Assembly (NCBI GenBank): GCA_029856295.1
Contig: JAHQWS010000282.1
Coordinates: forward strand, 1-20,141
Reading direction: 5' to 3'
DNA length: 20,141 nucleotides
From: Promethearchaeia archaeon
Lineage (GTDB): Archaea > Asgardarchaeota > Lokiarchaeia > Sigyniarchaeales > SOKP01
Position 1 is the first letter of the stretch, and every line of letters starts with the position of its first letter. Positions 14,314-20,141 of the stretch are shown piece after piece. A program made the position numbers and the translations under genes. A model generated the notes under the pieces. That model searched no databases. It was given only the letters and a program-made list of their open reading frames with translations, and had not been told where the DNA came from.

Positions 14314-15213
14314 ATGGATAAAAAATCCTTGGGACCGGATTTTATCGGTATAGGTACCATGAAATCTGCTTCTGGTTGGATTTTTAAGTGTTTAAGAGAG
14401 CACCCCGAAGTCAGTAATAAAAATATTAAGGAGCTTTACTTTTTTAATAAAATCTTTAATTATAACAAAGGGATAAAAAGCTATTATTCTATTTTTAGAA
14501 AAAGTCCTAAAAACCAAATTAAGGGAGAGTATACCCCTTCTTATATGTTAAATCCTAAAGTTGCTTCATTAATTCATAAGCATTTTCCTAATGTTAAAAT
14601 AATTGCGTGCTTAAGAAATCCTGCTGAAAGGGCATATTCTGACTATAGATACAACATCCAAGAGGATGGAAGATTTAAAAGATACAAAAATTTTGAAGAT
14701 ACAATAAACAATGATAAAGAATTTGTTGAAAGAGGTTTTTATTACAAGCAATTAAAACCGTATTTTGAATTATTCCCACGGGAGAACATTTTGATATTAT
14801 TTTATGAAGACTTAAAAAAAGATCCTATCAAATTTATAGAGAGGGTACACAGCTTTTTAGGTCTAAAAGATGAAAGTTATAAGCCTTCTCTTATGAAGCG
14901 AAAGTTAAGCATTACGGGATCATATATCATAAAATATAAGCTTCCTTTTCTAAATTCATTGATATATTGGTTAGATTCAAAGATAGAGAAAGGTAGTAAA
15001 TTGAGAAAATTAATAGATAAAAGCGGATTAGAAAATTATTTATTAAAATTTCGACAATTCAATAGGATGAAAATAATTGGTAAAAATGAAAATGTATTTT
15101 CTATTCCACCGCTCAAGCAGTCTACTAAGTTTTATCTACTTAATCAGATTTATAAAGATGATATTCAAAATTTAGAGGTTCTTTTAGACAAAGATTTAAG
15201 TTTTTGGAAGTAG
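14314..15213 (+). CDS. PAPS-dependent sulfotransferase family protein
   Basis: This 299-aa protein has the sulfotransferase fold signatures. The N-terminal 5'-phosphosulfate loop is DFIGIGTMKSASGW, with K17 in the usual lysine position, followed by the KELYFF strand. The 3'-phosphate-binding segment is LRNPAERAYSDY, with R101 and S109. The central ENILILFYEDLKKDP block is typical of bacterial Sulfotransf_1/3 proteins. The loop reads SASG where most relatives have GGTT or GTT, a modest departure that leaves the key lysine intact. The acceptor could be a glycan, lipid or small molecule. No signal peptide or membrane anchor is seen, which fits a cytosolic enzyme. There is no SD, and TTATAATTAA at 14288-14297 lies about 20 bases upstream, so the transcript may be leaderless. 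No sulfate-activation genes are nearby. Sulfotransferases are patchy in archaea and often transferred. Confidence 0.85.
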   Translation: MDKKSLGPDFIGIGTMKSASGWIFKCLREHPEVSNKNIKELYFFNKIFNYNKGIKSYYSIFRKSPKNQIKGEYTPSYMLNPKVASLIHKHFPNVKIIACLRNPAERAYSDYRYNIQEDGRFKRYKNFEDTINNDKEFVERGFYYKQLKPYFELFPRENILILFYEDLKKDPIKFIERVHSFLGLKDESYKPSLMKRKLSITGSYIIKYKLPFLNSLIYWLDSKIEKGSKLRKLIDKSGLENYLLKFRQFNRMKIIGKNENVFSIPPLKQSTKFYLLNQIYKDDIQNLEVLLDKDLSFWK

Positions 15214-15254
15214 CTAAAAAATTAGAAGAAAAAATTGAATTAATTCGGTTAAGT

Positions 15255-15695
15255 TTATTCTCTCTTTTCTAAATATAGTGTATAATGACAATGGTTATTA
15301 TGAGTTTCTAATATACACTCGTGAATATCCCACCTATATTTAAATTGAGGAGCCAACTCGTTTAAAAATCCCACTGTATAAGGAATACAAATACTATTTT
15401 GAATCAGCTCAGCTTTATCAGGATCATGTTTACCACCTATTGGGCAAAACTTTTTGCGATGTTTAATTTTTACTTCAATTTCTTTATCATTTTTCCGATT
15501 TATTCGAGCAGTCGCGTCCAAAACCCTATAGCTTTTCATTAAACCCGATTCTATATCTGATATACCTTTATCTTTATATATTTTTGCAAGATTAGCTCCC
15601 AATCCTGCAGAAATAGTTTTAGGAAGATTTTTTCCTCCAATATCAATCATTTCTTTAATGTAAGCTTGAAAAAACTTTAAAGCATCTGTAGTCAT
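15255..15695 (-). CDS. small four-cysteine protein, V4R/MetOD1-like output-domain candidate, copy A
   Basis: This 146-aa protein is paralogous to the one ending at 15833. Residues 1-60 are helical (FFQAYIKEMIDIGGKNLPKTI). The C-terminal half has C84, C103, C127 and C136 in the contexts FCPIGGK, ICIPY, CILE and CHY. An alpha segment followed by a beta-rich cysteine-bearing half resembles V4R-type or methanogen-output (MetOD1) small-molecule-binding domains. That match is from general pattern only, and I do not firmly recognise the family. Cys and His residues could bind a metal, a heme or thiol-reactive ligands. There is no signal peptide. GGGG five bases before the ATG on its strand supports the start. 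It lies downstream of its paralog in the same orientation with a 137-bp gap and faces the sulfotransferase gene. Confidence 0.72.
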   Translation of the reverse strand: MTTDALKFFQAYIKEMIDIGGKNLPKTISAGLGANLAKIYKDKGISDIESGLMKSYRVLDATARINRKNDKEIEVKIKHRKKFCPIGGKHDPDKAELIQNSICIPYTVGFLNELAPQFKYRWDIHECILETHNNHCHYTLYLEKRE

Positions 15696-15832
15696 AACAT
15701 CCCCTTTTTAGACAGAATTTTTTTTTACAAAAAATATGACAATATTAATGTGTTTTAAGACTATTTAATATTTTTTATATCTCGGTATAAAAAAGAAATG
15801 ATTTTAGCTTAATAAAAAAAATTTCTCTGATT

Positions 15833-16324
15833 TTAACCCATTACATTGAGGATAGTAGTATTTTCTTTTAATGTATTTTTCTCTTTTATTTTGAGATTAT
15901 AATGACACGATCTAACATCATTTGCAACGATGCATTGCTTAATAGTGGGTTCAAATTCTAAATCTGGGGCAATTTCACTTAAAAATCCTATTGTATAAGG
16001 AATACATATATTATTTTGAAAAAGTTGAGCACGAGATGGATCATATTTTCCACCAATTAAACAAAAGTTTTTTCTTATTATCCTCGGATATGATACAATA
16101 ATTTTTAGGGTTGACTCATCTAATTTTTTTATTTTTGGCTTAGCGTTTAGGGCTAAATAAGTTTGTTTAATTGCAGATTCAATATTATCTGCTAACCCTC
16201 GATTTTTATAAATCTTTGCTAATTTTATTCCAAGCTTAGTTGATATTGTTTTAGGTAGATTTTCACCTCCAATTTCAATCATTTCCCTAATATAAGCTTG
16301 AAAAAACTTTAGGCTATCTTTCAC
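15833..16324 (-). CDS. small four-cysteine protein, V4R/MetOD1-like output-domain candidate, copy B
   Basis: This 163-aa paralog of the previous protein shares FFQAYIxEMIxIGGxNLPKTI and the C-terminal FCxIGGK, ICIPYTxGFL and CHYxL blocks. C88, C107, C131 and C140 have exactly the same spacing as in copy A (x18, x23, x8). It carries about 13 extra C-terminal residues of low conservation. The start is GTG at 16324. It aligns with copy A's start within one residue, there is no usable ATG upstream in frame, and a TATA-like GTATAAG lies about 28 bases before it, implying an almost leaderless transcript. Function is not known; sensing or binding of a small ligand is one possibility. The two genes probably arose by tandem duplication. 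Confidence 0.7.
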   Translation of the reverse strand: MKDSLKFFQAYIREMIEIGGENLPKTISTKLGIKLAKIYKNRGLADNIESAIKQTYLALNAKPKIKKLDESTLKIIVSYPRIIRKNFCLIGGKYDPSRAQLFQNNICIPYTIGFLSEIAPDLEFEPTIKQCIVANDVRSCHYNLKIKEKNTLKENTTILNVMG

Positions 16325-16352
16325 CTCTAATTCACTTTTTAGAACTGTTTTT

Positions 16353-16360
16353 CTTATACC
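16353..16360 (-). promoter_or_regulatory. TATA-box promoter of copy B four-cysteine gene
   Basis: GGTATAAG on the minus strand is centred about 32 bases before the GTG start, putting transcript initiation within a few bases of the start codon. It shares the GTATAAG core with the SRP RNA promoter. This helps decide the GTG start. Confidence 0.4.
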
Positions 16361-16462
16361 TGAGTTAATAAGAAAGAGAATTTATATAAAAACTTATCCA
16401 TGTAGGTGCTATATTAATTGTCTTTTTAATCTCGGGAACAAAGGAAAATTGGTATTCAATTT

Positions 16463-17065
16463 CTAAACAGAATTAAAGTTTTGTTTCAAGGTAAACCGCA
16501 AGAGCAGATCTTTATCTTCTTTGGCATAACCGATCCCAATCCTCTTATCTAAAATTATATTATTTAAATTCACTTTTTCTCCTTGAGAGAAAAATAATTT
16601 TGAACTTGAAGAACATGAATCTTTCCCATTAAATTCTTCTTTTGTTATATTCATAGCCATACATAATTTACTTGGTCCATCGACTAAATTTTTAAAATTC
16701 TTTCCAATCTTTGCTTTCCTATTCTCTTTCATCAAATCAATACCTTCAATAGGATACAACTGTCTAATAAATACTGCGCAAGGCATCCCTTCTGTTTCTG
16801 TAATTATATTCAAACAGAAGTACATACCATATATATAATATACGTAAATAGTTCCTGGTATCATATACATGACTTTAGTTTTTTCGGTTTTTTTATAATT
16901 ATAACAATGACAGGCTTTATCATTTGGGCCGAGATATGCCTCTACTTCAATTACCTTCCCAATTATAATTCCTTTATTTGTTTTCCTTGTTAAATATTTC
17001 CCTAATAAATCTTTTGCTACTATCTCTGTTTTTCTGTTGAAAAATTCTCTTGCTATCCTTATCAT
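16463..17065 (-). CDS. 3-methyladenine DNA glycosylase (AAG/MPG family)
   Basis: This is a base-excision repair enzyme that removes alkylated and deaminated purines. At 200 aa it has normal length for the bacterial/archaeal AAG (COG2094) family. Catalytic and pocket residues can be placed against human AAG: E42 (E125) in EVEAY, Y44 (Y127), H53 (H136), Y76 (Y159), N86 (N169) and R101 (R182). The spacings are identical up to N86, with a two-residue insertion before the arginine. The family block YVYYIYGMYFCLN is intact, as is the GPSKLCMAMNI segment. The C-terminal strand is present but without the usual tryptophan. It should be active. It starts at ATG 17065 with only a weak purine stretch (GAGAA) upstream and diverges from the UroD-family gene across a ~155-bp AT-rich gap. 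Confidence 0.93.
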   Translation of the reverse strand: MIRIAREFFNRKTEIVAKDLLGKYLTRKTNKGIIIGKVIEVEAYLGPNDKACHCYNYKKTEKTKVMYMIPGTIYVYYIYGMYFCLNIITETEGMPCAVFIRQLYPIEGIDLMKENRKAKIGKNFKNLVDGPSKLCMAMNITKEEFNGKDSCSSSSKLFFSQGEKVNLNNIILDKRIGIGYAKEDKDLLLRFTLKQNFNSV

Positions 17066-17219
17066 TTCTCTACAAAATGCTTTTCTTTAATTAAGCGTTT
17101 ATGCTAGAAATTAAAAATTTAAGATCTGAAAGTTTTATTCATTAAAGTTTTTTACTTAAATTCATTATATTAGAATAAATAATTAAATTGATTCATTTTT
17201 CTACAGACGTGAAGTAAAG

Positions 17220-18305
17220 TTGAATGCTCCAGAAAGAGTATTAACTACTATTAATCATGAGGAACCAGATAGAGTTCCCGCATTTGAAAGTGCTTTTACA
17301 AACAATACCATCATGAGACATTATGGTATCGATCCAAGTGAAGAAAGAGGGTATAAAGCTTCTTATGAATTTAGCCGCAGAGTCGGAATTGATTTAGTCT
17401 TAAGTATCGTGAGTCTTTTTCCAAGGAAATTTCTCAAAGAAAAAGGTACTTTTATCGATGAATATGGAAGAATAATGAAATTTGAGCCTACAGAGGATGG
17501 GACTCAGATCCTAGCTTATCATGGTGGGCATTTTAAGAATTTTGAAGATTATGAAAGTTGGGAACAGCCTGATCCACACTGGAATGTAAGAATGAGAAAT
17601 TTTGAAGCTGGTAGAGAAGTTCAGAAAAAATTGAATGATGAGGTTTTTTCTATACCTGCTACAGGATCATTGATGGAATGTACATGGGAAGGATTTGGGT
17701 TAGAAACATTTTCGAGAATTATGGCAAGACCAAAACAGGCGAAAAAAGTGTTTGATGATCGAGGCAAATTCACTCTCGAAATGGTTAAAATATTAGCTGA
17801 AAATGATGCACAGATTGTATTGTTATGGGATGATTATGGTTTTAAAAATGGACTTTTCATGAGCCCTTTGAATTATAGGAAATATGTGTTTCCATGGATA
17901 AAACAAATTTGCGATGCTGCTCATAAACGAGATTGCAAAATTTTACTCCATTCAGATGGTGATTTGATGCTAATTTTCGAAGATATTATAAAATGTGGTG
18001 TTGATGCTTTGAATCCCATTGAATCTACAACGGCTAATCCAGAATATGATATTTTTAAATTAAATGAAAAATATGGAGATAAACTCACCTTTGTTGGAAA
18101 TTTAAGTCCAATTATGTTGGCAATGGGAGAGATCTCAGAAATCGAAAATTACGCAAAAAGATTAATTCGAGAAGTAGCCCCAGGAGGAGGATATATTTTC
18201 AGTAGTGGGCATTCTATTAATCCTGCCGTAACGCTTGACAGATTTGAAGCAATGCAGAATGTAAAGAGAAAATATGGAAATTATCCTATAAAAGTTCCAA
18301 ATTAA
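17220..18305 (+). CDS. uroporphyrinogen decarboxylase-superfamily (UroD/MtaA-like) protein
   Basis: The 361-aa TIM-barrel protein belongs to the COG0407 superfamily. Marks are the N-terminal PERVLTTINHEEPDRVP, the WDDYG block, LLHSDGD, a GNLSP strand and the C-terminal GGGYIFSSGHSI segment. True heme-pathway UroD is unlikely, since no heme genes are near and the sequence follows the divergent group linked to corrinoid or methyl-transfer and anaerobic catabolism. In MtaA/MtbA methyltransferases the histidine motif is followed by a zinc-ligand cysteine. Here it reads HSDG, so the methylcobamide:CoM transferase mechanism is doubtful. The substrate is unknown. The start must be TTG at 17220: an in-frame TAA lies just upstream, the nearby ATG is out of frame, and the family N-terminus begins right there. 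The stop overlaps that of the convergent phosphatase gene. Confidence 0.85.
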   Translation: MNAPERVLTTINHEEPDRVPAFESAFTNNTIMRHYGIDPSEERGYKASYEFSRRVGIDLVLSIVSLFPRKFLKEKGTFIDEYGRIMKFEPTEDGTQILAYHGGHFKNFEDYESWEQPDPHWNVRMRNFEAGREVQKKLNDEVFSIPATGSLMECTWEGFGLETFSRIMARPKQAKKVFDDRGKFTLEMVKILAENDAQIVLLWDDYGFKNGLFMSPLNYRKYVFPWIKQICDAAHKRDCKILLHSDGDLMLIFEDIIKCGVDALNPIESTTANPEYDIFKLNEKYGDKLTFVGNLSPIMLAMGEISEIENYAKRLIREVAPGGGYIFSSGHSINPAVTLDRFEAMQNVKRKYGNYPIKVPN

Positions 18306-19135
18306 TTTTCTTTAGAACTTAACGATTCTTTAAGGTTAGGCTCTAACTTTGAATTTGATGCAACAAAAGGGAACCTCGTTTTAATTGATAATAATTCCTG
18401 ATTCAAATCGGCTCCATTTATAGAAAAAAATCTCCCTCCAGCTTCTTTAACAATTAAATAACCCGCTGCCGCATCAACTATGCGACTCGTTTCTCGTAAA
18501 TTTAGAAATGCATCTACACTCCCGCTGGCAATTTGGCATAATGTTAAAGCGGTACTTCCCATAATCCTGATTTTTAAGGGATATTTAGAGATTGTTTTGA
18601 ATATCTGTAAATTTTTAAGTACATCTTTTTTTGAGATATCTATTTCAAAAAAGCTTTTTTGTGATATATCTATATCAGAAACAAAAATTTTGTTCCCATT
18701 CATATAAGCCCCTTCTCCTTTTATAGCCCAATATAAATCTTGCGTGTATAAATTAATTATTACGGCCATTTCAACATCTTTAAGTCGATCACCTACAGCA
18801 TAAGCAATTGATACAGAGGAATAAGGAATACCTCTAACGGCGTTATTTGAGCCATCAACCGGATCTACGATTAATTTATATTTATTCTTTAAAATTAACT
18901 GGTGATCACCAATATATTGTTCGCCTATCTCTTCGCTTATGAGTAAAACATCTATATTATTTTTTTTTAGCTCGTTGATAATAATATTTTCAGCGACAAT
19001 ATCAATGTGCATTGATATATCCCCCCCAGCACCCCTTTCAAGTTTTTCAGCAGCCTTTTCTGTACCTAATAGTGGATTAACTGTCGTATAGACTTTTAGA
19101 GCAATTGATTTTAACAGATCTAAGGTAATTTCCAT
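18302..19135 (-). CDS. inositol monophosphatase / fructose-1,6-bisphosphatase family phosphatase
   Basis: This 277-aa Mg2+-dependent phosphatase has the Li+-sensitive family's metal sites: D39 and D45 in GGDISMHID, E68-E69 in ISEEIGE, D91-P-x-D94-G-S in DPVDGSNNAV, and D221 in RIVDAAAGY (the WDxAAG motif with W replaced by V). Archaeal members often act on both inositol-1-phosphate and fructose-1,6-bisphosphate. Both roles are plausible: archaeal inositol lipids or gluconeogenesis. Which one is used cannot be read from sequence. It is cytoplasmic. I prefer ATG 19135 over a TTG at 19147 that adds four residues; neither has an SD, and AATATAAAAA lies about 20 bases upstream. The stop shares TTAA with the stop of the convergent UroD-family gene. 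It follows the CDF-NifX gene by 54 bp in the same direction and might be cotranscribed with it. Confidence 0.9.
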   Translation of the reverse strand: MEITLDLLKSIALKVYTTVNPLLGTEKAAEKLERGAGGDISMHIDIVAENIIINELKKNNIDVLLISEEIGEQYIGDHQLILKNKYKLIVDPVDGSNNAVRGIPYSSVSIAYAVGDRLKDVEMAVIINLYTQDLYWAIKGEGAYMNGNKIFVSDIDISQKSFFEIDISKKDVLKNLQIFKTISKYPLKIRIMGSTALTLCQIASGSVDAFLNLRETSRIVDAAAGYLIVKEAGGRFFSINGADLNQELLSIKTRFPFVASNSKLEPNLKESLSSKEN

Positions 19136-19189
19136 TAATATCAGCAAATTTTTATATTAATAATTGAAATTAAAAATAGCAAATAACTT

Positions 19190-20141
19190 TTATTGACGTT
19201 GAGAAAGCTGTTTTTCTCTCTCAATAATTTGACTTAAATTATCAAAATCAGTAATTTCTATTTGAATAAGGCTATTTTCAAAAATTAGTTTTGGACCTTT
19301 TTTTAACTCTTTTTTCAGGTAGATTTTATCAATTTTTTTTGAACATAACCAATCAGACACAAGAATTCCTTTCCGTTTTTCTTCTTCAATAAATTCATTA
19401 TTTACCATTTCCAAATGTAATAATTTGCCTTGTTCAACCTGAAGTATTGCAAAAAAAGGGGATTCTCCATAATGATCATAAAGTCTGGAATTTATCCCTT
19501 GATTATCTTCAATTGGAGCCGCAATTATAATGATTGCTTTCTCTTCAGTTTGAGTAATTATTACAATTTTGAAAATCTGTGGAAATTTCGTTTTAATCTT
19601 ATCGAATAAAACCTTCTTTAAATTTTCTATACTAGATAACGAGATTTCCTTATTTAAACTTAACGTGATTTCCAGAAATATGTATTTTCCATAAGATCTA
19701 ATCTCTAAGTTTTCAATTTTTTTTACATTTGGAATAGAATTTATTATATTATGAAGTTCTGCTCTATTTTCAAAGTCAATGACTGCATCTAATAAAGTTT
19801 TAGTGGAAGATAAAAATATATCATAACCCCCTTTAATAATAAATAATGCAATTATTAAACCAATAATCGCATCTAAAATAAATAATTTATATAGGGCTCC
19901 GATAAAACCTATCAATACGGATAAAGAAATTAAAATGTCATAGAATTTTTCATTAGCTTCAGTTTTAATTATTGGTGAATTAGTTTTCTTTCCTACCATT
20001 TTTAAGTATAATGCCAATATAAAGTAAATTACTAAAGCTAATATCAATAAAATAAAAATGTGGGAAGATATTACTAATTGCTTTGTTGATTTACCAGTAG
20101 AATAAGAAATTATTTCAACTATTGATTGATAAATAATATTG
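19190..20141 (-). CDS. CDF cation transporter fused to NifX/NifB-like domain (5' end off right edge)
   Basis: The frame is open from the window edge (first full codon at 20140) through 316 codons to the stop at 19190, so a start inside the window would be wrong. The visible part begins around TM2/TM3 of a CDF transporter. It contains hydrophobic helices, a TM5 segment EKFYD where zinc CDFs have HxxxD, and one CDF C-terminal domain ending near IVIITQTEEK. About 105 residues follow that resemble the dinitrogenase iron-molybdenum cofactor (NifX/NifB C-terminal) domain, including IAAPIED and LYDHYGESPFF. Such CDF-NifX fusions occur in archaea. The soluble domain probably binds a metal or metal cluster and could couple sensing to transport. 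It is a second CDF, distinct from that at 7181, and also has an unusual TM5 site. The N-terminal ~90 residues are not visible. Confidence 0.85.
   Translation of the reverse strand, partial: NIIYQSIVEIISYSTGKSTKQLVISSHIFILLILALVIYFILALYLKMVGKKTNSPIIKTEANEKFYDILISLSVLIGFIGALYKLFILDAIIGLIIALFIIKGGYDIFLSSTKTLLDAVIDFENRAELHNIINSIPNVKKIENLEIRSYGKYIFLEITLSLNKEISLSSIENLKKVLFDKIKTKFPQIFKIVIITQTEEKAIIIIAAPIEDNQGINSRLYDHYGESPFFAILQVEQGKLLHLEMVNNEFIEEEKRKGILVSDWLCSKKIDKIYLKKELKKGPKLIFENSLIQIEITDFDNLSQIIEREKQLSQRQ

Noticed and set aside
15784..15796. TATA-like GGTATAAAAAAG on the plus strand
   Set aside because: No plus-strand gene or structured RNA follows within a sensible distance; the neighbouring genes are on the minus strand.
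17225..17227. ATG just inside the UroD-family gene as its start
   Set aside because: It is out of frame with the conserved protein. The in-frame TTG at 17220 matches the family N-terminus.
18480..18707. 75-aa plus-strand frame inside the phosphatase gene
   Set aside because: It is antisense to the region containing the family's final metal-binding motif.
19190..20047. Start of the right-edge CDF gene at a TTG at 20047
   Set aside because: The frame stays open and CDF-like upstream to the window edge, so the start lies outside and the gene is partial.
1..20141. CRISPR array, IS element, integrase or tRNA attachment site
   Set aside because: I looked for regularly spaced repeats, terminal inverted repeats, transposase motifs and cloverleaf sequences and found none.

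Overview
The window is strongly AT-rich and looks archaeal, most likely from an Asgard (Promethearchaeota/Lokiarchaeia-like) genome. The best evidence is a roughly 280-nt SRP (7S) RNA with an Alu-type 5' domain and a helix 8 core, preceded by a TATA-like box. Other hints are starts that often lack a Shine-Dalgarno (SD) sequence, oligo-T terminators, a HEAT plus leucine-rich-repeat protein and a cation transporter fused to a NifX/NifB-like domain. The lineage is inferred from gene content and needs a phylogeny to confirm.

Left part (1-8617). A truncated threonine synthase points left and a DUF1848 protein points right. The main accessory feature follows: a tandem duplication of a two-gene redox module (1365-4158 and 4289-7089). 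Each copy encodes a CrtISO/RetSat-like FAD oxidoreductase translationally coupled to an FNR-type reductase with a C-terminal plant-type [2Fe-2S] domain. Electrons would plausibly run NAD(P)H -> FAD -> [2Fe-2S] -> the partner flavoprotein. The substrate is unknown. A T10 tract between the copies suggests separate transcription. A CDF transporter with three C-terminal dimerisation-type domains follows.

Middle (8631-12673). A malate/L-lactate dehydrogenase-family gene points left. Next to it is a C-terminal scrap of what looks like a nitroreductase, ending two bases before a perfect hairpin. Then come a cytoplasmic GH2 beta-glycosidase, a doubtful small ORF and the SRP RNA gene.

Right part (12674-20141). 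This holds an LRR/HEAT protein, a PAPS-type sulfotransferase, two paralogous small proteins with four identically spaced cysteines, a 3-methyladenine DNA glycosylase, a UroD/MtaA-superfamily protein, an inositol-monophosphatase-family phosphatase convergent with it (stops overlap in TTAA), and a CDF-NifX fusion running off the right edge.

Apart from the coupled redox pairs and the tandem cysteine proteins, most genes look like independent units. No tRNA, CRISPR array, IS element or integrase was seen.
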